In this document: in pieces, positions 35,426-45,444 of the stretch
Layout of the letters: every line of letters starts with the position of its first letter
How positions within the stretch are numbered: position 1 is the first letter of the stretch
Assembly (NCBI GenBank): GCA_947247005.1
Contig: OX365944.1
Coordinates: forward strand, 27,627,501-27,691,500
Length of the DNA stretch: 64,000 nucleotides
DNA from: Spisula solida
Taxonomy: Eukaryota > Mollusca > Bivalvia > Venerida > Mactridae
Direction: 5' to 3'
Position numbers and translations under genes: made by a program
The notes under the pieces: generated by a model
Seen by the model: the letters and a program-made list of their open reading frames with translations, nothing else
What the model was told of the DNA's origin: nothing
The model's database searches: none

Positions 35426-35838
35426 TAGAGGATATTTGTTGATATTGGTGCAAGATCGAATTTTATTTCATCAAGTGATCACAGAAAATCAATATTTTCA
35501 CGAGTGGCGTAGCCACGAGTGATAATTCAATTTATGTGATCACGAGTGAAATAAAATTGATCTTTCACCAAAAATTAACAAATTTTCTGTTTATTATATG
35601 CTTCAATTTCTCTTAAAATGGTACCGTAATTGGCTTAATTGGAAAAAATCACGTCGAAATTGAAACGTCACGACTAACGTGACAATTATGACGTCATGAT
35701 GACGTAACGTACATTTTAAAGCCCGGCACCGTTGACGTTACGTTTCTTTTTCTGAACGATACTGGAACCAGCATAGAAAACAACGAAAATAACGAAATGA
35801 TAATTTCACTGTTATTTTCACTGTTATTTTCACTGAAA
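35426..35838 (+). repeat. Hairpin-headed interspersed element, copy 1
   Basis: It starts TAGAGGATATTTGTTGA. Positions 35454-35562 form a long imperfect hairpin: GATCGAATTTTATTTCA pairs with TGAAATAAAATTGATC, with GAGTGGCGTAGCCACGAG at the apex. A unique body follows, with AATTGGCTTAATTGG, TGACGTCA, AAAGCCCGGC and three TTATTTTCACTG repeats at the end. An inverted copy lies at 56046-56451. The class is unknown to me; similar hairpin repeats occur in bivalves. It has no coding capacity. Confidence 0.85.
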
Positions 35839-36370
35839 AATCTCCATTATCCATTGAAAGCTAATAATAAAAGCGAGTGGTTACGTGAGCTATCATACTT
35901 CTATACAACTTGCATGAATTTAATATCAATAAATTGTCGGCAAGACAATAGCCAATCGTCCAAATATGTTCGTCGTACAAGTGTTTATGTATATTGTGTA
36001 TATTTATTCAGTCACTTCCGGCAAAATCTGCCAGTCAACGGGGTGCCGATTAAACCTAGCTATAATCGATCACCTGGTGACTAGTGATAATCCGTCACCT
36101 TACCACGTGATCTGACGGACTTCTTCTTATATGAGAGTCGGCGGTTGCAATTCCGTGCCCGAGGGTGAGGTTTTCTTATCCTGAATGAGCTGCTGGTTGA
36201 TCGGTTATTTTCTTCGACTTACCTGCGCCTCATGACGTCTATCAAAATGTCCGACGTCGTTGTTTATCGTGACGTCATGGAACAAACGTGACGTGGCGCG
36301 CTAGTCAATGAAAGAGTAACATTATAGTCCCGAGTTTGATCCCCTTATTGAGCAGATTAGGCGACTGAAT

Positions 36371-36534
36371 AAATAGAATAATAGGTTAGTGCCGGGAATG
36401 AAGTAAAAGTTTATCCGGCTCGGCTGCGGAAATTATCGGATTCGCCTACGGCTCACCCGATAAATTCCTCCGGCTTGCCAGATAAACTTTTTCATCTGCG
36501 GAACTAACTTATTATTCTCTATTTATACTCCTAC
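36371..36534. repeat. Foldback element, about 70-bp arms
   Basis: AAATAGAATAATAGGTTAGT pairs with AACTAACTTATTATTCTCTATTT, AAAGTTTATC with GATAAACTTTTT, and ATTATCGG with CCGATAAAT, around ATTCGCCTACGGCTCA. The stem is imperfect but runs almost through the whole element. Confidence 0.75.
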
Positions 36535-36926
36535 ACGCCCTATGATTCGATTCAAAAGTGTACATTAGTTTCGTAAGCGGACACTTTTGTGAGCTATAAA
36601 AATGTATGTACAAAACATCTACTCAGAAAATAATTGCCATAAATGGTCAATTAGACAAAAACTATGACAAATCTGCGTGAGAATCAGTTAAATAAGCAAC
36701 ATATCAAGTGATTGCCTAAAGCCCAAAAACATAGAGCTAGAATTTTGTAAAAACGCAGAGCATGGATTAATATGCAAGCATTACTGTAAAACATCAAGTT
36801 TGTGGTGTTAAATTTTATTTAATAAATCCAGTCCTCATGATTTATCTACACCCCCAACAATTATGCAACAATGGCTTATTCTGTTGTAACCAAGTTCATC
36901 TAAATTCCACGATTTTACAGTATTAA

Positions 36927-37025
36927 TGCTACGGTCACATTTGCCCTACGAGCTCCTTACGAGCTCCGTACGAGTTGATTTTGTCGAACTCGCACGGCGT
37001 CCGTACGGAGTCCGTACGGATGTCG
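36927..37025. repeat. Palindrome-rich TACGAG/CCGTACGG cluster, possible transposon end
   Basis: CTACGAGCTCC, TTACGAGCTCC and GTACGAG follow in tandem at 36947-36974, then GTCCGTACGGAGTCCGTACGGA at about 37000-37020. The start GCTACGGTCACATTTGCCCT looks like a terminal inverted repeat, but I found no matching inverted end in the window. Confidence 0.5.
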
Positions 37026-37800
37026 AAAATCAGTAAAAAAGTCAGTATTATCAGTAGCAATTGAAGCAAAATTACGAACCATTTATCAAGCTTGAAAAAT
37101 ATATTGTGCAAATTGCCAATCAAAATTAATGCAAGAAACCTGAATTATATACATCGTAAGAATAGTGGCTATAAGTTTTTTGCCATTTTTTTCATGACCA
37201 TAGTTGATGCCATTAAGTATCATTTCAATACAACATATGCATATGAAAAATGTATGTTTAAGCCATAAGTCATTTTGTTAAGGATTCTATCATAATGCAA
37301 GCGGTTTTTCACATATGAACCACATACACTGTCTAAACATTCACAAAACAGCTAAAGATCTACTAGAAGCATCTTTTACATGAACCTGTTTGAAAAAGAT
37401 ATATTTATTATTATTTCCATGAATTGCCTATTTTTAAATACAAAATAAAAGACAATAATATGCACAGATGTATACCTTGGTGCATCAAGTCTGTATTCAC
37501 TAAGACTGAAAACTAGATGACGGTGCGTATTCTTAGCTTTTATATGGTGTATTACCACATGGGCACTCTTGATTTTTACTCACTCAATTTTCACATGCTA
37601 TATGTGGACAGTTAGTTAATCCCTTAGGAGCATTAGGCCAAGATTATTTGGTACCGTCGATTCAAAGATATCTGTCAAAACCGCCAGAATGTTCCATTTC
37701 TTAATAGGTAGATCTATGGATTGACCAATCAGCGCTCTTATTTTACTTATACCATCTTTGACCATAGCTTTATGTATTAAAATAAGCATAGTGTATTTCA
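37026..37800. other. Gene-free stretch
   Basis: Nothing recognised; the frames at 37376-37558 and 37616-37801 have no family resemblance. Confidence 0.5.
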
Positions 37801-37805
37801 TTAGC

Positions 37806-37900
37806 GTTCTTAGCGTAGTGCGTTAAATGTACGGTATCAGCATAAAGCATTGGTGAAATCCAAGTTAAGGTTCGAATCCAGTCTGATACGCATTTTATTT
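37806..37900 (+). repeat. tRNA-like (SINE head) sequence
   Basis: An A-box-like TAGCGTAGTGCG at 37811-37822 is followed 47 bases later by a perfect B box, GGTTCGAATCC, at 37869-37879. Acceptor and T stems do not pair properly, so it is not a working tRNA. A tRNA-derived SINE or old pseudogene fits best. The following ATTTTATTTG is an AT-rich tail. Confidence 0.45.
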
Positions 37901-38194
37901 GTTATGTTTTTTATAATGTAGTTTTTCTGATGTTTTATATCGACACATTAATTTTATCACACTTTTCTTTGCGAAAAAAGAAGCTGGCTTGATATAGATA
38001 CACTTTGTTTTTTATATTTTGTAGTACATTGAATGCAAAACATGATTGCAGAAATTTCCAGCTTCGTAGGATGAATTCAATCCTGGTGTGCTGGAATACA
38101 AATGCGAATATATCTAGTTTATTCATTGTATATATGTAATCACCGGAATGAGCAAAAGCATTAAAATACATAGTTTAAGCAAAATTCAAAAAAT

Positions 38195-38290
38195 CTAGGC
38201 ATTGTTGGGATTTGAACTCGCAGTAAATTGTATACATTTCAAAATAAGACCCACAAAACCATAGCTGTTAACCACTCGGCTACATGGCAG
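38195..38290 (-). repeat. tRNA-Ser/Leu-like sequence (SINE head or pseudogene)
   Basis: On the minus strand TAGCCGAGTGGTTAA (38282-38268) matches the A box of tRNAs with a long variable arm, and GAGTTCAAATCCC (38219-38207) matches the B box. The distance between them is longer than in a normal tRNA, and the acceptor arms pair poorly. Confidence 0.5.
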
Positions 38291-38454
38291 TTAAAGTTTT
38301 GATCATGTAAATGTACTTATGATGTTAGGACTTAATCCTGACATACCTGTAATAATCGATCGTGTTGAATGTTTGTTTACGCGGTTGTGACAGATAACTT
38401 TGAATCAACAGTACATTAAATTATATTTTCTAAAATGCTAAATCGTGGCCTTTC

Positions 38455-38536
38455 AGTTGTGCCTTGTATGGTTTTTATGTTTTCTGTGCTTGGCTGGATC
38501 AGTTGAATGCTGCCATCCCTGTCTGACTTACTATTA
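38455..38536 (+). repeat. Dispersed repeat C, copy 2
   Basis: TTTTCTGTGCTTGGCTGGAT and CCCTGTCTGACTTA match 28024-28115. Confidence 0.7.
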
Positions 38537-39384
38537 TCTGTTTGTTGCTTTAAACAGCAACATATCTTGTGTTTAGGAATTAGCAATAAATATTGTGTCT
38601 ATGTGGCGATATAGTGTATGTGTGGCTGTAAATTTTACTTTCTATGTGTTGGCTATGATGCAGACAAACATGACACCAAAAGGCTTTATAATACTCTAAA
38701 GCAATTTATGGACCAACGACATCTGACACCTCATCTATTCTATTTACAAATGGCGAATATCTCCAAGCAGACCGTTTACTAAAGGACTGATCACTTTGAT
38801 AACGTTTTTAAACTCGCCATCGATAAATGAAGCAGCAATCAACCGCATCTCACTAATCACGATCAAGTCTCCGGAGGAAGTGCCGCCATCGTCCATGAAA
38901 CACATCAAACTCATCAAAATGCTGCAATGTGGTTATATTCCATGTACAGATGTCATTCCTGCAGATATCTACAACTGCTAGCCCCAAGAGTGAATGAGCT
39001 TTTCGCATCGGAAGGCGATGTTAACGTTTTCAGTGCATAAACGATGATTCAAACTGTTATGAGACCAATAATACTAGATGCGATTACGACGTAAGTCGAG
39101 CGGAAATCGTTCATATGTGAGAGATATCAACCAAACTTAAGAAAATCTAATAAAAACGACGCATGCTCCGTTAACTTTCCCTTGCAAAGCGGTTACTTCC
39201 CTCTGCAGTACATTATGTATAGAGTTCGTATCGGGTCTGTATGTATCCGTAGTTATAGAATACTGTAACAATTGTAACACGAATGCTTTTTCGTAATTCC
39301 TCGCAGAGAATAATAATAAAAAATAATATAAAAAATCCCTCCAAATTCGTCAAAGAATGTAAATTCTAACACGATCTGCTTAAC
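38537..39384. other. Gene-free stretch
   Basis: A 61-codon frame at 38796-38981 is not recognised. Nothing else seen. Confidence 0.5.
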
Positions 39385-39460
39385 TTTCCGCATCCGAACT
39401 CCTGCCCATGTTTTATTCACCGACAAAATATAAGAACAGATTTTTATTTCTTAAATATTC
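39385..39460 (+). repeat. Copy of the 80-bp dispersed direct repeat
   Basis: Nearly identical to 24067-24149, 15.3 kb away, with differences mainly in the TACGCGAACAT / TATAAGAACAG segment. Confidence 0.85.
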
Positions 39461-42400
39461 AACGGTCGCCAAAACTAATTACATGTTGTTGTTGTTATTG
39501 TATACAATAAAACCCGTTAATCCCGGATTTTTCGGACGTGCATCCATATGTTTTGACGATTTGCAACAGGGTTTATTTAACATGAAAAGGTGATTTAGGT
39601 TAAAGATGTTTGATATTTAATGGTAATATGATTAATTAAAATGAAAATAGCCTTCTCTTGAATGAAAGTACTGTCTGACATGTTTTTGCCACTCATTATT
39701 TATAAAAAGGTAAACTATCAAATTAGGCCTATTTGAAATCACTTGTCAATTGCTTACATCTAATAATGCATTTTAAATTAGTTACCCCTGAATTAAGTAG
39801 ATCTAGAGTTAAACAAATTAAAAAACGTGCATTATCCACAGATCTATTTTCATTTCAATCTGGCTGACAAATGTTCATTTTGACTGACAAAATTTTTGAT
39901 TCTGTCAGTCCGAATGACTGACAGGCTTTTAAAGTTTTTGCGAAGCCTGAACTTTAAAGCAAGTATGATATATGACTAAGCCTTTTTCGCTATGTCTTTT
40001 ATGTGGTTCTGTCTGCGAGCCAGAGACTATAGTCTCAATGGGAGCAAACAAATTATTTGGTCATTTTTCCTCTGCCAGATTACCCAAATACGTTATGGGA
40101 AATCCCCTACTAGATGCAGTGCATTTGTTCATATTAATGCAGTACTAAAAATTGTACATTTGTAATATATACTTTTTGTTAGCATTGTTGTGTATAGGGT
40201 ATTGAAAGTTTGGTCCAAACGCGTTCAAATAGTCGCTTACTCAATGCTGAGCTTGTAATTCTAACCTTGGTTGACCCAGGTTGAGCATAATGTGATTTAG
40301 TTACATACGCCTGAATTGATAATGTTGTGCGTTAGTTAACATCCACTAAAAACATTTCGAAGACTTATATTTAAAACCATAAACTGATGCGTGTGTAGAG
40401 AACCATTTATTAACAAGTTGTCAGTCATGTTGAACAGTCAGTTGACCTAACAATGACCCACTGGCAACTTCTCCGAGAGCATAACCTAGCCAGTATTCGA
40501 ACTTGGATTGATATGGTAGCAATTGATTATTCTATTCATGGCGTGTACACGCTCGGTATAAATATTTGATTAAAGAGTTCAATCTCCATTTAAAGAAAAA
40601 CGATTTAGTTTTTATTCCATATAAGTTCATGAACATAGAATAAATTATGCTGGTTTATTATAGTGGGTGGTAAAGTGTGAGAATCTAACACTGATCATGT
40701 CTACAGTGCTGTTGTATACATCAGTATATACATACTTACCCTCGGGAAATTATCCACTATGCAATCAACGACATATATTAAACTCAGTTTTTGATCCTAA
40801 AGAAGATGAATCGAGTGAATGGAAGGATAGAAAACTGATTAAAATGTACCAGATGATGGAATGTCGTCTACATGCTTTATTATTATAATGTGACTCTCCT
40901 TCACGATTTCGCTGATTAAATGTCCAGAAGTAATGAATTCCACTAGGTGGCCAAGCTCACAAAAGACGTCTGCTGTGAGGAGTTATTAATGCGTTAGAAG
41001 TGTTATAAATCTATTCAACGAAACGTAATCAAAGTGACTGGTTTTATCAATAATCGCTCCATACTGTCTTGCGTTAAATATCACTAATATGTCAAATAGT
41101 TTCCGCACAATTTGATCACCATATAAACGTTGTTTTGTAAATTGTTTTAATATATGGACACTTTTTTCGAGAACACGTCATTATGTCAAAGTTACCTGAA
41201 GTCATCACCTGACTCTTGGCTTTATGGCTCCCGGATTTTCGCAGTGTTTGTAGCTAGATATACCGGTTATACGAGTTTGTCATCAGCGTATAAATAATGC
41301 TTGCAATATGTATTCGTTGTTTGCAGGTAAACAGCAGTTGTCTTTAATTGTTCGTACTTCACAAAACAAGACAAATACACACATGTACTGGTTTACTAAC
41401 ATTGCGTAAATGTCACGTAAATCTTCGTATACATATCACAGTGTATAAACGAGGCAACTTCCGGTTATCGCAATAAGTCATACACGTTGAATTATATAGT
41501 CTCCCAATAAGTCAACAGTGCTTTGGTTTAAACGCTGTGCTCTTACGCAAATTCCTAAGTGCGTTTTACTAATCGATTGCAAAATGTTGCATACAGTTAA
41601 ATATTGAACGTTTGTCTGGCCACAACATCACCAATTGAGAGGGGACCAGGATTAATATATACATGTAAACGTTCGGTTTTGATGATTTAAATAGAGGGTA
41701 TTTGTGCATTGCCTCGAAATGGGTGATTTTGTGAGGTGTCCACTGAGAGTTCAAGTTAGACAGTATCATTTCCAGTTAAGACGGCAATAGGTTTAAACAA
41801 AGTTGGGGTGTTTCACGGGATTTCAAAAGTTGTCCGTTTGAGTGGAACTATCCACAGTGAAATTATCAACAGTGAAATTATCGGATAATAATTCTCACTG
41901 ATATTCCCCGGTTAACCACTCATTAGCATTTAATAAACATGTTTTGTTACTATAATCACAGTCTATGGAGAATGTGGCAGTCAAAACAAATTCTTCTCGC
42001 CTACCCGCTTTCACTATGCTAGAAATTCGCCAAAACTAAATACATCAAATGAGAAAAAAATATCGACGTACGCAATATTTACGGAAGACAGTACATCAAT
42101 GCATGGCATACATACGTGCAGTAATAGTCATATAGATTCATACATACAAAACATACTACAAACTATACAATTAAAAATCACCAAACAGTGATCTCATCTG
42201 GTAGTATTTTCTATTACTAATACAAATGTATGTGTATGTTCAATCAACACCTAATATATCTAATATAATTGCTTTATGTTCTAAATTCTGACCGTTGAAC
42301 TTCTAGAACGAATTTAGATTATTCTGTTTTACAATTATCGCAAATCTGAACTGAGATAACTGAGATTAAGCGGACTGTCGTATCTATGAGTTTGTCTGTC

Positions 42401-43689
42401 AGTCCGAATAGGCATCTCATCTAATGCAGCATTTAAACGACCGACAGATAAAATATATTTAGATAAAACATTTCACATTCACAACGCTCATTGCTACAAT
42501 CTGTCAAGAGATATAACTTATACGCCACTCACATCTATACAGAAAAATACAGGAATGTTGTCATGGTTATAAACTAGATAATAATTGTAAATATAACATA
42601 ACGTTTGAAATAATGTCAAGAGTAGAACATGCATGGCTGGTTCTCATCACGATAACTTGATAGAACGCCTCCCTCCTCGCTTGACATACATACTAGTATT
42701 ATATTTGCCTATTAACGTGTTATTATTATCAGTGCTATGACTGTTGGAGCAATGTTTATATCGCTGAAGATAACTATCTGATATATCGCCACCGATTTTA
42801 TTGCAAAATCGGTGTTCTCTCTTGTTCTGAACCTGTTTTATGATTTGTTAATCTCACGTAATCACCAATGTCGTGAACGTAACATTTTATGGATGAAAAG
42901 TCATTTCCCCCATAAGTTGGATCATAGGAAAACATGCAAGTTTCATCTTGAAATACATGAAAGATGTTCACCATGCGCAACAACTCCGGAGCGAAACGTT
43001 AATTTACTGTAATATGAATTGACGACGATCGATTATGAAGCCTGTGCATTCTGATACTGACAGAATGGTTTCAGAAAGTTCTCACTACTATATTTCGTGT
43101 AAATCGTGTATCCGCGTGATCGATCATAAATTTGATTGATGATATCGGTCAATAGTTTTGTTTAATTTCGTCGACTAATCAACCGAATAGGTCATAAAGA
43201 CGCACATATTTGTCAGCCAGTAATCAGAACTGCCAAATCAAGGATTGTTGCACTCCAGGAGAGAAAAAAACACGAGATTGCCATAAAAAGAACGTCTTTT
43301 AAACCTAGATTCAGTATCTCTTGACATTTTTCTCTGGAAATGTCTACTGACAGTGTATTTGTTTTATTTGGAGTGTAAAACCATGAAACCAAGAGCGAAT
43401 ACAAGATTTAGAGAATCCTTGTCGAATTTTTCGTTTATTGACGGAATTCAAAATCACGTCTTGGAACCATCGACCACAAACCATGTCGCAGAGCGGTGAG
43501 TGAAATATAATTGCATTAGATTCAAGAACTATTTGAAAATTTTGATGCACGATGACTTTAATTATTATTTACAAAACCGGAGTATTCAAAACATGTTTTT
43601 ATTATATCACGTATATCAACACGATTTGTTTCGTATTTAAACATGAATTTTGTACAACTTGCACCAATGTATTTTGATAATAATGGACA
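39461..43689. other. Gene-free stretch
   Basis: Only short frames with no recognisable domains (for example 40667-40888 plus, 41569-41769 minus, 42812-43012 plus, 43213-43550 minus). No clear repeat was found by eye. A CTGACA word recurs at 39863-39925. Confidence 0.5.
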
Positions 43690-43740
43690 GCTATTGCTTT
43701 GTGTGTTTAAATAAAGACACCTTATCTTATCTTGTCATCC
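43665..43740 (+). repeat. Possible LINE 3' tail
   Basis: GTGTTTAAATAAAGACACC is followed by TTATCTTATCTTGTC, which resembles the simple-repeat tail of CR1-like elements. No upstream coding was recognised, so this is tentative. The 88-codon frame at 43650-43916 crosses it. Confidence 0.25.
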
Positions 43741-43947
43741 TAACTTTCAATTATAGTTTATTGACAATTATTTTTCAAATCGTGGAATACAGTTTTGCAC
43801 CAAGCCCTTCATTAGGCAATTGGATAATTATGTTGAAGAGCATTGTGTGTTTTATTATTTCTATTTGGATGGGAGCAATCGGAAATAACACATGTATTTT
43901 CACAAAAATTTCATGAACGTGTATGCTTATTATAAGTGATTAATTAA

Positions 43948-44843
43948 GGAGGTCCGAGCTGCCTTGTGCGCATGCGCGATATTTCAAAATCGTATAAGTT
44001 AAGAACAAACATGAATTTTAGTTTCCATGATCGCATATGAATGTTGATTAATGACAATAAACATAATACTATTGCACAAAACAAATATTTTTTAACTTTT
44101 TATTTTTTGCATGCATGAAAAGTGGGTGGGGAACGGCAAACTTGTAAATAATATGGGTTCACAATAAGTCCCTGCAATTGTACAAATGCATATGCTTATA
44201 TATAATATGTAGTGCATGGTTTAGTTATAGGAAGTAGCCACACTTTGAAATATTTTTAGTACAATTTTATTTCATTACAATATGCAAATTAGGTTAATTT
44301 TATGCAAATTTATTCATAATAAGTACTTTTTGATGAATAGCTCACAAAAAAGGCTGGTGATCCCTATTTTTTATTTGACTAAACTGGTGTTCTATTTTAT
44401 ATTCAACTTATGGCCAATTATACATAATTTTCGATTGTTAGATATTTTTTGACGTTCATTTAAAAATCGCACTTTTTGCACTTTTTTGCAAGTGGGTGGG
44501 ATAACTATTTATCATGTTCACATACTGAATTTGTTCACCAGGCAGCCGGAATTGTGACTAATGTCAAAAGGAATGAACATTGAACACATAAAATATCATG
44601 CATTGCTTAAAAGTGGTTTCATCTAAAAAAAAGTCTTAAAAAGAACATAATGGTGCCATAAATGCAGGAAATAGATAAAATGAACAAAATACAATGGTAG
44701 GTCATTAGAAAGCCATGTATGTCGAAAACGAGCCCGTTGACATATCATTTTTATGATTTCAATGTTGTTCTAGAAGATTGTTCTGTCATTTTAAGATGTT
44801 TCAAGGAAAATTCGATCGTTAGATCAAAGGTGCGCGTACCTCA
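43948..44843. mobile_element. Possible 896-bp element flanked by TTAA
   Basis: TTAA at 43944-43947 is followed by GGAGGTCCGAGC. The inverted partner GCGCGTACCTCA precedes TTAA at 44844-44847, with about 9 of 12 bases matching. TTAA target sites are used by Kolobok and piggyBac elements. The interior is AT-rich without coding and holds two GTGGGTGGG blocks (44121 and 44492) in similar context, suggesting internal duplication. Confidence 0.4.
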
Positions 44844-44847
44844 TTAA

Positions 44848-45444
44848 TACACCATGAATGAACCATTTCACATGTAAAACAAATTCTTCAATATTTTTTA
44901 ACAAAACGTTTTATTACATGTACATGGCCATTGTATTTAACTCATTCTAAGTACTCTTAATCATAATTCTACATGAACGTTGTGACATTTTTGACACAAT
45001 GTCTTCCTGCCAATTATAACCATAAATTATCATTAGCCTATTATTCATATTTATGTAATGTTATCTGAAGAAGACTTGTATAGTATAAAGCTGAAATAAA
45101 TCTCTTGTTTGTTGTTCATTTATTGAACGCATGTCCAATTCTGCTTTTTCATCATAAACAAAATGAGACCTTGTTCGCCAAATATTGTCATTTTATTAAA
45201 ACGCCAGACTAGTCACTCAATATTTTGGCAATGTCAATTGTATGCATCTGTCTGAAAGAAGATGAAAGTAGTTTCTGTTCTGAGTTGACACTTTTATTAT
45301 ATCTTTCAACATCCATCGACATTTTGCTAGGTTTCCAAAGACATGACTGGGGTATTGACGTGGGTACGATTTAAATATATAAAAATAGCAGTATTAAGGC
45401 TGTAAAAACTAATTAGAACATTTTTGTTATTGGAGAAATTTAAA
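44848..45444. other. Gene-free stretch
   Basis: Nothing recognised apart from an AATAAATCTCTTGTTTGTTG phrase near 45092 that may be an old polyadenylation-like repeat end. Confidence 0.45.

Noticed and set aside
43650..43916. 88-codon hydrophobic frame, possible membrane exon
   Set aside because: It begins in a LINE-tail-like sequence, has no recognised family and no clear splice sites.
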